The notes beneath the pieces are model-generated. The model was not told the DNA's origin. It saw only the letters and a list, made by a program, of their open reading frames with translations, and did no database searches. The position numbers and the translations under genes were made by a program. This document shows positions 37,631 through 48,682 of a DNA stretch of 64,000 nt, piece after piece; position 1 is the first letter of the stretch, and each line of letters begins with the position of its first letter. The DNA is from Strigops habroptila. Taxonomy: Eukaryota > Chordata > Aves > Psittaciformes > Psittacidae. The DNA lies in contig NC_044277.2 in the NCBI RefSeq assembly GCF_004027225.2, positions 89,230,283 through 89,294,282 of the forward strand. Reading direction: 5' to 3'.

Positions 37631-39866
37631 TAACAAAGGACCAAGGGGTTTTCCCCATTTTTGCTTTATTCTGAACTCCTGAGGGAACACTGAAACTAGT
37701 TTCATTCAAGTTTTGAAAGATGGTTGTTTCTGCCAGCCTATTCCACATGTTTTCTAACGACAATTTCCCAAAAATAATTGCCTGTTTTCAACCAGCTCAA
37801 AAGGGAAAACACAAATGATAATTTAGACTTCATGTGAACCCTGATAATGTTCTTAATATACTCCTTTAGATGTGTTCAGAGTTAAACCATCCTTAAGTTG
37901 TAGCATAGTTGATATTAACAGTAGTCCTGACTTAAAACTGCTGCATGTGTATGAGTGCATGCTCGAGTGTGTGTGTGAAGAGAGTAGGAGGAAGCCTTAT
38001 TTTTGAGTGATGATATTGTTTAAAATGAGTATGGGTCTCTGTCTTTTAAGCAGTGCAGTATTAAATGCCAAAAACCCCCAAACTTAGATCCCAGTTCAGG
38101 CAAAAGTTTATTTACAGCAGCACTTCACAAGTCTTTTTAGATAGTCAGTGGGACTTTTATCTGTATTTTGTGATGAGTCCAATCTTTAAGGCTCTTTAAT
38201 ACATGCAAGTGACTAGCTAGAAGTCAGCGTCTTTCACAGAGGGATATTCCAACACAATTAAGCAGACTTTTCTTTTCAAAATTTTAACTAAAGAAATAAC
38301 CAACCCGAGATTCTAACTGCATATTCTAAGTATCCACAGGTACTGTGTTGCAATAACACTGCAAATAAAGCCTTGGCAGTATGTAGGAGATGCTGCCCGT
38401 CGCTGCAGGAGCCCTGCAGTTTGCAGGGTGCAGACGGCTGTGCTGAGATGTTCGGTACCACAGCGCTCCATCTGCCGGTGCACGGGAGAGGTCTCCTGTG
38501 CATCTCTGCTTCCTTCGGCAGCCCTGGAAGCCGGCTTGGAATGGTTTTTGGTGGCTTAGATCAACCTGTGAGGCTGCTTTCATGCTGGGCAGAGCTGCGA
38601 TATTTAGCCTGTGATATCACCTTACTTCCTTCCTTTCCTACATCGCTGTTCAGGCGTCTACATCCATCATCGAGGCTAGGGGCTGAGATCGCATTTCGGC
38701 CTTTTAAGAGCTGAGATTACAAGGCCAAGGATCTCGGAATGACCCAGTTCCCAACCTGCAACTAGCTGTGGCTGCCAGCTCTTCTGATTGAGTAATAATT
38801 GCTGTGTGTGAAATGGCGGCCCAGAAGCGGGGCAAGTGTGCAGAAATCTATTACTGTCTGAAGTTTTCATTCACTATCTACACTTGGTAATGTCTTGTCA
38901 GTGATTCAAATCATAGGCTAAAAAAAACCCAGACCTTTGAAGTGTGTGTGTGGGGAAATGTCTGGATATCTGAACAGTGCTGGACTTATCCAATCAGTAA
39001 AACCAGATCTTGGACAGATCTTTAACTGCAGCACTGGTTAGAAAAATTCAAGTGGAAATGTTTTTCTTCAAGGAGACCAAAACATGGAGTTTGGGTTTTG
39101 ACTTTTTACTATGACAAAAAGCTGATTTCATAATGCAAAAAATAACTATTTTTCCAAAACTTGACAATACAAGGATGCTCAGTGTTGTTTGTTTCCCTAA
39201 AAAGACATGACTTCAGCAATTGGCTCATTTTGAGCAGTATTACCTTTCCAAGTGGAAAAATGATTCAGCCAAGGGCTCTCCAATCAAATTTATCATTATT
39301 TCTTCAGCTTCTGAAAGCAATACCAGAAGTTAATAGCAGCTTATGTAGACATATTCTAACCTTTCGTGGGGCAGAGAAACTAAGCTGGCCCTGCTTTTCC
39401 ACCTGTAAAATTAATTTCCTTTGCCCTAAGTCAGGGTTTACAGCCAGCTCCTTGCAGCGCTTCGCATTCATGCAGCTTGGGGAAGCTTCCAAATCTCCCA
39501 GCTACTGCAAAGGGAAGGGGGAGCTGGAATTATGCTGGGAAGAAACTGAGATTGTCTGGAATAAAGATTAGTCCATGTGTAAGTTTTCAGGCCTTCCCCA
39601 TGGAGTTTTTCATCGGTGTGTTTGTACTTGTGGAGGCGGTCTGGAGTCTTTAAGGCTCTAATGATCACTGAGTGCTAGGGGCTGGCTGTCAGACAGTCCA
39701 TGTTTGCCTTGGCCCCTGTGCCTCTGACTGCGAGGGGAGGTGGCTGTGGGGCAGTGGTGGCTGGAAATGTCAGGTCTATCTCTATGCAAGCGGTGGAGGC
39801 CTAGTTATGGGCTTTTTCCACCCCACTCCCCCCATGTTTTTCCTGCAGTTACAAGCCTTCTCCTAA
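37631..39866. other. Intergenic DNA with a small CpG-enriched patch
   Basis: No gene is recognised. The stretch contains a short (GT)n near 37,968-37,977 and the CpG-enriched patch described separately. The 136-codon frame at 39,161-39,571 has no recognisable domain and shares its DNA with other open frames, so it is not called. Confidence 0.65.
38385..38845. promoter_or_regulatory. CpG-enriched patch with YY1-like motif, candidate distal promoter or enhancer
   Basis: CpGs recur every 10-30 bp from about 38,398 to 38,735 (CGTCGCTG, GACGGC, GTTCGGT, CAGCGCTCC, GCCGGTGCACGGG, GATCGCATTTCGG and others), in contrast to CpG-poor flanks. The motif AAATGGCGGC at 38,811-38,820 matches the YY1/REX1-type consensus. 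Its ATG has a good initiation context and opens a 25-codon frame (38,813-38,890) followed by GGGCAAGT, which could be a GC-type splice donor. There is no transcript evidence. Confidence 0.3.
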
Positions 39867-40698
39867 TTCACCATCCAGAGGGACCTGGACAAGCTCAAGA
39901 AATGGGCCCATGTGAACCTCATGAGGTTCAACAAAGCCAAGTGCAGGGTCCTGCACTTGGGGCAAGGCAACCCCAGATATCAATACAGGCTGGGGGATGA
40001 AGGGATTGAGAGTACCCCTGAGGAGAAGGACTTGGGGATACTGGTGGATGAAAGATTGGACATGAGCCGGCAGTGTGCACTTGCAGCCCAGAAAGCCAAC
40101 CGTATCTTGGGCTGCATCCAAAGAAGCATGGCCAGCAGGTCAGTGGAGGCGATTCTGCTCCTCTGCTCTGGTGAGACTCAACCTGAGTACTGCATCCAGT
40201 TCTGGAGTCCTCAGTACAGGAAAGACATCGACCTGTTGGGGAGGGTCCAGAGGAGGGCCACAAAAATGATCAAGGGGCTGAAGCACCTCTCCTGTGAGGA
40301 AAGGCTGAGAGAGTTGGGGTTGTTTAGCCTGCAGAAGAGAAAGCTCCAGGGAGACCTTACTTTTCAATTCTTAAAAGGGGCCTATAAGAAAGATGGGGAG
40401 GGACTTTTTAGCAAGCCCTGTTGCAATAGGATGAGGGGTGATGGTTTTAAACTGAAAGAAGGGAGATTCAAGCTGGACATGAGGAAAAAATTTTCTACAG
40501 TGAGGGTGGTAAAATCCTGGCAGAGGCTGCCCAGGGAGGGGGTGGATGCTCCATCCCTGCAGACTTTCAAGGCCAGCCTGGATGTGGTTGTGGGCAACCT
40601 GGTCTAGCTGAAGATGTCCTTGTTCTCAATGCAGGGGGGTTGGACTAAATGACCTTTGAAGGTCCTTTCCAACCCAAACCATTCTTTAATTCTATGAT
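39867..40698 (+). mobile_element. CR1 LINE, 5'-truncated 3' fragment with open ORF2 C-terminus
   Basis: This is the 3' portion of a chicken-repeat-1 non-LTR retrotransposon. The frame from 39,867 to the TAG at 40,605-40,607 stays open for about 246 codons. It encodes the C-terminal part of the ORF2 reverse transcriptase protein, with the family blocks [46 protein letters not shown] and [10 protein letters not shown]. The endonuclease domain and the reverse transcriptase catalytic box lie upstream of the truncation and are missing, so the copy cannot move by itself. The 3' UTR ends with GGTCCTTTCCAACCCAAACC and a single ATTCTATG tail unit near 40,690-40,697. It lies about 2.7 kb upstream of the TMEM170B CpG island in the same orientation. 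Confidence 0.95.
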
Positions 40699-43374
40699 CC
40701 TACTCCTACAAATTCCTACTTCTGCACAGTGCTGATGAGTGCCAGTCATGCTCCGCAACATGGCAACCTTCCTGCCACGCTGCCAGCAAACTTTCTGAGT
40801 CCTCTCGCATGCAGCCACCTTCCCTCATCAGTCCCTGCATCCTCTTTTGTGCCCATCCTCCACCCATCACAAGATACCACAAGGGTATGAAGTGGTCTCA
40901 TCAGACCATTTCAAAGGGCTACTTCTCTTTTTTTAACCTTTAATACTTCAATGAACTACCTTATCCAGTGAAATACTAAGATCATGTTCTTGTTTTGTTT
41001 TTTCTTTTCTGCTTTATCTACCAGGACAGTGCTGCCCCTTGTGATTTCTCCTCCTCAAGATCTTCCCAGCAGTTACCACCATTGCTTTGCTTTGCCCAGG
41101 CATTCTGGATTATTCTTGCCAAGGGTCATAGCTTCAGCAGCAACCGAAGCCAAGCTGCATCAGCCCTCCTGGGAACCTCTTGACGTCATCACTGTTGCTC
41201 TGTTTGTTGCTACTTACGGAGCTCATAATAATCCCCATAGGGAGCTAATACTCTCAGGACTTCTGTGGCAACACCTCCCGGGTGAGAGGTTTTGCTGAGG
41301 ACAACGCGTCCCTGCTTGTATGAAGTTACAGTTTGGAAGAGTGAATTTTGCTTGTTTCTGCTGCTTCATTCAAAGCACTCTGTTCCTCCAGCATGGTCCT
41401 CCCAGCGTTATGCTGCTGGGAAATGTCATTGCCATGCACTACCTTTTTTTGCTTTGAAGTCAATACTTTAACAATATTTTTCTTAATGATCCAGTCTTGT
41501 TTCACATGACAAAAAGCGCATTTCACGTTTGTATCCAGCCTACCCACTGGATGATGGACTAAGGACTCAGTTGAATAAATGATACAAATTACAGCACCTT
41601 GTAAGATGAGTCTCTGCCCCTTTATCACTTCTGCTCTGTCCACAGAGCCTCTCCAAGTGCACCAGTGGTGCTAGATCAGAAAATGTTCAGTTAATTCAGA
41701 TGTTGCACGGGGGAGGTTTGACAACCATTTTTAGGATATGAGGTGGTGTTTCAGTGGAAGCTGGCCTGTGTTTCTGGCAGGTCTCTCTCAGGAAGGGAGC
41801 CAGTTTGTTTTCCCAGAACCTAGAGAGGCGGCTCTGTGCTCCTGCAGCCCCTGTGGTGACTGCAGAATGATCAGCCTTCCCTGGGGGGTGGCCCAACAGG
41901 TTTCCAAAGTCTCTGTCTCTATGGAGAGAGCATCTGCGCAACCTCAAACAATACTCCCCAGCAACTATTGAAACAATCTGCAGGCTGCAACAATACTCCT
42001 CAGGGCAATACTCACTGAGCCTCTACATGAATGAGTTCTCTGTATCCCTATTGTAAAATGTAAGCTTTGTGGAAGGTGTTTTAGCAGGCTCTGAATACAA
42101 GCAATTCAGAAACTGTATTCCTAGTGCATCCTTCCTTGTATGGAACACAAAAAATCACCATTGTGCAGGTTGAACAGTCACAGAGCACCACTTCAGTGTT
42201 ATATACAGGTATATGCCTGTTTCCATATGTGCCTCTGGCCTATCAAAGGGTCTTGCTGACATCTGTCAGTAGGTTGCAATAGGGTTTATAAGCTAAAATG
42301 TTCACAAAATTATAGTTTTCCTTTTATCTTGGAGTTTCTCCAATTACACCATGGTGTCCCGTGGAGTATACTTGTTCTTGGGGCATTGGCCTGCAATACA
42401 AATGGATTTAGGGTTGGGGATTTCTTATTTTTTTAAGTGCATTGAAAACTGCTTTCTCAGAGTTCAGCAGGCAGAAGTTAAAAAGAATAAACCAGAATAA
42501 CTGTTTCTAAATGCTTCATTGCATGTTTCACATTCAAACATAAATGATATGCTATTTTGTCACTGAGCCCTACTCAAAGTACAGAATAATTCTGCCCTAA
42601 AAATAAATTGCTACTGTGTAATGAAGAGGACCATTTTCTGAAAGGCCCAAATTACACAACTGTGAAGTGGTGGGAGTGGGGGTATAGGGAAAACCTTCCC
42701 TTAATCACAGAACAAGGACCTGGCCCGGCAACTGGGTTATTTCTCCATCACAGTGATCCACTGCTTAATTAGTCCAACCCAGAGCCCTCTGGAGAGTAAT
42801 TCACCCCCGAGTTTCTCATTGCCTGGCTCGATACCTATTTGCAGAAGTGCCAAGTGTTGTCAGCTGCAAACAAAAGGCTATGGGAGTGGTCCTCTGAGCC
42901 AAACATCCTGCTACAGCCTGTCTGACAAAAATCAGGTCATTGGCATCAAGCAGGATATTAGTTGATTTATCCGTCATTGGCTCTTCATCTATAAATTACA
43001 AATTACACTGCAAATTACCTCTCCAACCCCTTAAGTCGAAGGATGCTGACATAAAATGATGCTTGTGAGGTACTATAGCAAGCACTGTTGAAGCAAGGCC
43101 AGTGAGGAAATGTGTGCACTACCTATGGCCTAGGGACACATATTTAAAAATAGGAGGGGGGAGACTGCTGGCTTTTAAATCAGTGCTTTAAAAGGGGCAG
43201 CGTTCAGCTTGAAGACTGCTTTTTTAAAAATTATTATAATTATTATATAAAGCAAAGCAACTAACTAAATCATGGTTACAGAATTAAGACTCACTCGAGA
43301 TTTCTCATGTTTTCTAGCTTTTGAGAGCTTCACTCTTGGGGCTGTGCTGCCTGTAGAGCTCTTGGTTTCAAAGG
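40699..43374. other. Intergenic DNA upstream of the CpG island
   Basis: No gene or recognised repeat. Just before the island is an AT-rich stretch with TATATAA at about 43,244-43,250, but the following island has no supported start there. Short frames of under 110 codons are not called. Confidence 0.65.
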
Positions 43375-43731
43375 AACGGACAGGAACGCTACTCAGCGTT
43401 GCCGGGACGTTCCGTCAGGATGACAGCCCCTCTGCTGCGCAACGGCTGCCTCCCTTGCTCGGGCAGCTCCGGCCTTCCCAGGGCACAAAATTCACCCAGG
43501 AGCGCTTAACTTCCCTGTCCTGTCCCGTTTCCCCGCCGCTCCCCTCAGCTCGCCGCCTCCTTTCCCCTCCTGGGCCGGGGAGCCTCGGATCCCGCCATCC
43601 AGAGATGCTAACGTCCGCGCTCTCCGGACCTCCGCGTTTTAACGCTGCCTGGACAACCCGCCGCCGTTGCCGTTCCCGGCACCCTGGTGAGGGGCGGGCC
43701 CTACCGGCAGGTGAGCGTGCTCCGCCACCGA

Positions 43732-43736
43732 CCAAT
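43732..43736 (+). promoter_or_regulatory. CCAAT box (NF-Y-type site)
   Basis: The sequence ACCAATGGCG is a strong forward CCAAT box inside the CpG island. It lies about 650 bp upstream of the TMEM170B start codon and 41 bp upstream of a second CCAAT box, a spacing near four helical turns. Confidence 0.6.
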
Positions 43737-43772
43737 GGCGGGGCCGTCCCGAGCCCGTCCCTACGGCGAGGG

Positions 43773-43777
43773 CCAAT
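43773..43777 (+). promoter_or_regulatory. Second CCAAT box (NF-Y-type site)
   Basis: GGCCAATCAGGG is an almost ideal NF-Y motif (CCAATCAG). Such sites usually lie 60-100 bp upstream of the transcription start, which would place the start near 43,840-43,880. Confidence 0.65.
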
Positions 43778-43885
43778 CAGGGCGAGGCGCGCAGCTCGTG
43801 CGCTACTTAACGGTCACCGGGACTCTGCCCCTTCCACACACTCCTGGGAGCCGCGGCGCCCACGCCCGCTGCCGGCTACTCGCAC

Positions 43886-43897
43886 TGCGCCTGCGCG
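43886..43897 (+). promoter_or_regulatory. NRF1-like site
   Basis: TGCGCCTGCGCG matches the palindromic NRF1 consensus YGCGCAYGCGCR with one mismatch in the centre. NRF1 sites cluster at TATA-less CpG-island promoters close to the start site. Confidence 0.5.
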
Positions 43898-43995
43898 GGG
43901 CCGCCCGCCTCTCCCCTCCCACCGCCTCCCCTACGGCAGCAGCTGGCGTCTAGCGCCGGGAGCCACGGTCGCCCTGCCCTGCTCCTCCGCAGGTG

Positions 43996-44133
43996 ATGCC
44001 GGTGCCTGGGGTGATGCCGCTGGTGGGGCGGCCGCTACTGATGGAGGAGGCGGCGGCGATGGGGTCCGCGCGGGCCTCGTTGCACGTCCCCGCCACCGGC
44101 TCGCACCTTGGGGCCGCCCTGCCCGGCCCCTGA
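43996..44133 (+). other. Candidate uORF 1, 45 codons
   Basis: ATG at 43,996 opens a 45-codon frame ending in TGA at 44,131-44,133, within the likely TMEM170B 5' leader and out of frame with the main start. Its peptide, beginning MPVPGVMPLVG, is unlike any family I know. Whether it is in the mature mRNA depends on the unknown transcription start. Confidence 0.3.
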
Positions 44134-44216
44134 GCCCCGTGGAAGCGCCGGCGGCCGGACCGATCTCTCGGCTTCGCCCCCCCTTCCCGGCCGCCATCTC
44201 CCCCACTCCGTCCTCG

Positions 44217-44342
44217 ATGTCTCCCCTGCGGTGCGGAGCCTCCTCGCTCTCCTGCTCGCCGCCGCAGCCCTCCCGCCCCGCGGTCCGGTGGCGAGAGGCG
44301 TCCGGCCTCCGTGTCGTCAGGCCACCCGTCCCCCCCGGCTGA
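44217..44342 (+). other. Candidate uORF 2, 41 codons
   Basis: ATG at 44,217 opens a 41-codon frame ending in TGA at 44,340-44,342, only 38 nt before the TMEM170B start codon and in a different frame from both uORF 1 and the main frame. Its closeness to the main start would limit reinitiation if it is translated. It lies well downstream of any plausible start site, so it is probably in the mRNA. Confidence 0.4.
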
Positions 44343-44380
44343 GGAGCGGCGGAGGAGAGGCCGCTGGACCACCCGCCACG

Positions 44381-44477
44381 ATGAAGGTGGAAGCGGGAGA
44401 CAACTCCATGATTAACCTGTCTGTGCAGCAAGTGCTGAGTCTTTGGGCTCATGGCACCGTCCTCCGCCACCTCACCG
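44381..44477 (+). CDS. TMEM170B: TMEM170B coding exon 1 (residues 1-32 and first base of codon 33)
   Basis: This exon encodes the N-terminus of transmembrane protein 170B. The start ATG has A at -3 (GCCACGATG), a good initiation context. The exon reads MKVEAGDNSMINLSVQQVLS and continues through LWAHGTVLRHLT. The block from SMINLS onward is the conserved family N-terminus. A sequon (N12-L-S) is present in this short, presumably non-cytosolic tail. The exon ends ACC-G|GTAACG, a good donor in phase 1, and codon 33 (Glu) is completed by exon 2. The frame is open upstream of the ATG to at least 44,108 but without an ATG, so 44,381 is the sensible start. A later in-frame ATG (Met10) is a weaker alternative. 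Confidence 0.95.
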
Positions 44478-44619
44478 GTAACGGGGTGCAGGGTGGGGCG
44501 GGGGGCCGGGGAGATGCTGCTCCGTGAGGGGAGGGCGAGCCCCGCGGCGCACAATGGAGGGCGTGGGACCGGGGTGCGAGGCTGGCGGCGGTCTCCGTGT
44601 GTGTTACGCGAGGGGTGGG

Positions 44620-44760
44620 GCGGTGGTTGTGTGCCTGAGTCTGTGTGCATGCGTGCGGTGTGTGCATACATGCCTGTTTAGGAGCGTGTGTGTGTGCTTG
44701 GAGGGGCTGGTATGTCCAGGGAGACGAGAGGGATCTGTGTGTTACGTGTTGGGAGGACTG
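44620..44760. repeat. TG-rich alternating purine-pyrimidine segment
   Basis: TGTGTGCATGCGTGCG (44,642-44,657) alternates perfectly and is followed by GTGTGTGCATACATG and further TGTGTG runs. It lies at the start of intron 1 directly after the CpG island. Such sequence can adopt Z-DNA. Confidence 0.7.
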
Positions 44761-46822
44761 GTGTTTGTGCCCGGTGCCTGGTCTGCCTGCTAGAGTAAAG
44801 GGGCTGAGGATGTCAGGGTGCTCGCTTGCTTCTGTGTGTTTGTATATAACAAAATGCTGATGGTGTAGGGTACGTGTGTATGAGTCGGTACCTGTGTGTA
44901 AGTAAAGAGTTGTAGAAAGCACGTGTGAACGTATGAATGTGTATGGAAAGCTGGAGTATATTTGGGGGAGTGGTTTTGCTTGTCTAGCTGTTTAGGGGTG
45001 TTTTTTTGGTGAATATATGCTTATTGACAGAAAGCTATAAAAAAAGCATTTGACAGCTATAAAAAAAGAAAGTCTCGCCTACAGAGAAGTGAATGTGAGA
45101 ATTGGGGACTTTCCCCTCCCACCCCAAGTATACCCTTGGACAATGGGAGGTGTGAGAGTTAATGAGGTGGCAGATGTTTCCTGACAAATGGGCATAATCT
45201 TAAACATCAGGGATTCTTAAAGACTGAGCTGTTCTGAAAAAATTCTGCAGACCAAAGTAGAGTCAGGTCTTCATCCTCTGTTAGGAAGGGGGAGCTTTAG
45301 CAAGAAATGTCTTTTTTCCTGCTCAATCTCATGCTGAAAAATGAGCATGGACCACTTTGAGACAAAGGCATGTAGGGGAGAGGTGTGTCTTTGCTGGTTT
45401 CCTCTTCTGTCCAGAGGTGAAGAAAAGTGTAAGCTTCCAGCTCTGAGTAAGCAGGGATTTGGTGTCAATAGCAGAGAAGTTACTGAGTAAATTCCTATCT
45501 GGTATAGGGGTATATTAAATGGTGGGTGACAGATTAGTGGAAAATGTTGAGTAAGGGGATATGTTTGAAATATTTATGAACATATTCTAATATTTGTGAA
45601 AGAGTATCATGCCATCTTTTTTCCTTCCTCTATAGTTATGATTGATTATTTTTTCAATCTATCCAAGGTGGAAGAAGTATGATGAAAATAGAGGTGTAGC
45701 TTAAGTTGAAGCTGTAGCAAAGTGACCATCTTAGGCTGTATCTTTCTTGTTCTTTTAAATGTCAGGATAATTTTTAATTTAATAAAAAGGTTACACAGAT
45801 TTATTCTTCAACTAATCTATGAAATTTTTAAGATGTTTGTCTCCAGGTTTTAGAGTGGTGGCACACTGATGCAACTCATTTTCTGGGTAGTTATTTTTGC
45901 ATACTTCTTATAAAAATACATCTCGTACTCTTAAAGGAAAAAGTTCACAATGCGTTTAACTTTTCTTTGTGCTAGACATCCTCTATAAATTCTTTTATTA
46001 GAGCATTATGCAACATAGGCATTTATTAAATTCAGTGCTGAGTGTTAAGCAAGCAAAGCAGTTTCTCTGTGCTTTTGCAATATGATGAGGGGTTGCAGAA
46101 GGTATTTTTAATGTATAATTTTTTTCTTATTAAAGAACATGAAAAATAATTATTTATACATTGCAGCATCTCTGGAGAATGTCAGTGTCAGTTGTAGTTA
46201 TACTACACTTTCTGAATTGGTGCTTAAATGCAGGTTGTCCTTACAGCCATAAACTGTTCTGCTGAATGCTCTTGTAGACTGTCAACAGTTAATAGCTGTT
46301 ACTGATTATCTTATGAGATTATTTTAATATAATAATTTATATTAACAAATAGCTGTTGTTAAACTTGCATAAACTCTTCTGAAAATACCAAACTGCTCAG
46401 AAACAGAAATTCTGGTTTTCCATGCTAAGAAAATAGGGGTGTGAATGAGTTTGTCGTCTTTGACTACTTGATTTATTCCCTTTTGCATCTGTGTAAAGTA
46501 TGTTTCTTCAGAGTATTGGGAAAAGGAATTCATAAACGTAAAGTATTCCATGAATGTTTAAGAATGCTTTGTGCTTGCTTTTGGGCTTCAAGTTGTGGTC
46601 TGGATGCAGTTTTAAGCTGCACAAGTAAAAATTTGTCTTTAGATAAACAATGTTGATTATGTTTCTGCATATTTGTAGCTTTTTATCAGTATCCTTAAAA
46701 AAAAAAAAAGGTTAATTTTCCAAAACTGTCAATAGGAACCTGATACTGGTTTAGGCTGAACTCCAGCCTAAATCAGGAATTGCTTCAAACCTTAATGGTT
46801 TAATTTTGGTGGTGTTTTCACG

Positions 46823-46837
46823 CCCCCCCCCCCCCCC
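46823..46837. repeat. Poly(C)15 run
   Basis: Fifteen consecutive C bases in intron 1, following CACG and followed by GGG. On the opposite strand it is a G-run able to form a quadruplex. Confidence 0.9.
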
Positions 46838-47504
46838 GGGATGTTGAACCATTATTTTATACCATATAGCTGATTCAGGTTTGACACGGAAAAGAAATCC
46901 TATGTCTCATATGTGGCACAAAATACCCACAAGGCCATAGGCAATTTAATTCCTGCCCCATAAACATCACACCCTGTGACAGCTAAAGCTGCAAGCACTG
47001 TTCTTTGTAGCTGAACTAGGCCACCATGATAATATACTTTGCTCATATCTTCCTGCTTTCATTTGAGAGGTGGAGGTAAGGGTAATAACTGTGGGAGAGG
47101 TGGCTTTTACCTTGTCCTGTTTTACCTTCTCCAGCAAATCCCAAGAACAGCTCCTTCATATGAATTGGTTATGTTTTAGAGCTGGTAGTAGATCAGGGTT
47201 TACTAGAGCAAGTCAGATAATCACTGATTCTGAAACAAACAAAAAATAATCCCAGTTTGAGTGCCCATTTTATATATATATATTTAAGGATACTTCCTTA
47301 ACTAATATATTTATTATTCAATAAAGAACTTGGTAGTATTTCTACTCTTCCTATAATTTATGTAGATATTTTGTTTATGTCTAGCTATTGCATGTTCCGA
47401 AGATGTAAGCTTCTGGTCTGAGCAAGTTTTATATTGGCCACTGAGGGGATGGGAGGACAGTGTTGTTTTCTCTGTGTCACTGCTGTGCAGAGGAGTTCAT
47501 GGAG

Positions 47505-47574
47505 AAAAAATAAACCACCACCAAAACCCAACCAAACAAAAAACCCACAACAACAACAAACAAAACCAACAAAC
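47505..47574. repeat. A/C-rich low-complexity tract
   Basis: AAAAAATAAACCACCACC and then AAACAAAAAACCC/ACAACAACAAAC-type sequence, with almost no G or T over about 70 bp. It is one of a series of such tracts across the TMEM170B locus. Confidence 0.85.
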
Positions 47575-48682
47575 TTGTCTTGTATTGTATGACCTCTAAA
47601 GTCGGAGGCATCTTTCTCCTCCTCCCTCCACCCTAAAGTCCTAAGGTGATGAGCTCAAGATCACCAACTGTTTTTGCAAACTTTGAAATAAAAAGTCTAT
47701 AATTTGCAAGTGCTGGACAGTAATCAGTCTTGAATTTGTTGAAAGTGAATTTATAAGAGATTGTGTGTATTGCATAGAAGATGCTCCTTACCTGTTATAT
47801 TTTTTCTTTTTCTAAGCTCCATCCTGTACTCATTTGTCCCCAGTTGTTCAGATTGTCTTTGTCTCCTAGCCTGTAACTTGAGAAGACTAGTCTGTAACTT
47901 ATGATTTAATTGCTCTTTAGCAAATGCCTCTCTTCCATTTAAGTGCAGCAAAAATGTTAGCATCTCTGAACAACAATTTGACTGTATAGTCCTGTTAACT
48001 TGGAAAATACCAGTTAATACAATAATTAAGGAAAGGTCCCAGTGATGAAGAAAATACTGTAGTATGTAAAAAGCTGAGTTACATTTGCAGGTGTAATGTA
48101 GTGTCACTTCTTCGTCTGAGTGCTTTGAGTTCCTAAGGCTACAGAAATATAACATTGTAGGGTTTCTTAGTTCAAATTTCAACAACTGTTACCTTGTTGA
48201 CTTAAATTTGTATCTTTGTATTCAGAGCACAGACATTTATTGCTCGATTTAACTCTAGCTGATAGTGGTAGGCTGGGTACATAGATTAAAATCTCAAGAG
48301 AGATACTGTCTTCTGGAGTAATCAGTCTTGATTTATGAATGGCAATCGTTATTCATCTGGCAAAACAATCTAGAGGAAAAGAAAGATGCTGAAGATAAAG
48401 GGCTAAGGATATACTCCATGTTTACTGAAGCCGAGTGGCAGTAGGACAGCACATCCATTTATATAGATAATATTTGAAAATGTTAGTATTTATATACTTT
48501 GTGTGTTAACATTGCACTTTTATTTGCCCCAGGTGAAGGTGTTGATGGAGTGTAACTTCAAGTGCTGATAAGATGGAAGTGATAAGAATGTTATTCTAAA
48601 CTGTAGCATGCATTAAAAATTCTTTCTGATCTTTAAGGTTGTGTATGCCTACACTGATATACGTATAATGTCTGTATACATA

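Larger units (their letters stand above)
43375..44640 (+). promoter_or_regulatory. TMEM170B: CpG island: TMEM170B promoter, 5' leader and exon 1
   Basis: Base composition changes abruptly near 43,375 to dense GC with frequent CpG, and returns to background after about 44,640. The TMEM170B start codon sits at 44,381 within it. GC boxes (GGGGCGGGCC at 43,691-43,700), two CCAAT boxes and an NRF1-like site are clustered at 43.69-43.90 kb with no TATA box nearby. This is the pattern of a dispersed housekeeping promoter. Transcription probably begins around 43.80-43.95 kb, which is inference. The 356-codon frame crossing it is a stop-poor GC artefact. Confidence 0.9.

Noticed and set aside
39161..39571. 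136-codon + strand frame
   Set aside because: No recognisable domain and shared with another open frame on the minus strand. No promoter or poly(A) context is seen.
1..43374. Expected exons of the upstream neighbour NEDD9
   Set aside because: Synteny in mammals made me look, but no stretch on either strand gave a recognisable NEDD9 coding block. A short non-coding first exon could still be missed.
43272..44342. 356-codon open frame on the + strand
   Set aside because: It runs through the CpG island and promoter, has no recognisable domain, is proline/arginine/serine-rich as expected for stop-poor GC DNA, and competes with equally long frames on the opposite strand (for example 43,931-44,671).
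47751..48185. 144-codon frame on the minus strand within intron 1
   Set aside because: It is fairly long for AT-rich DNA, but I recognise no domain, promoter or splice context. It is treated as chance unless transcript or conservation evidence appears.
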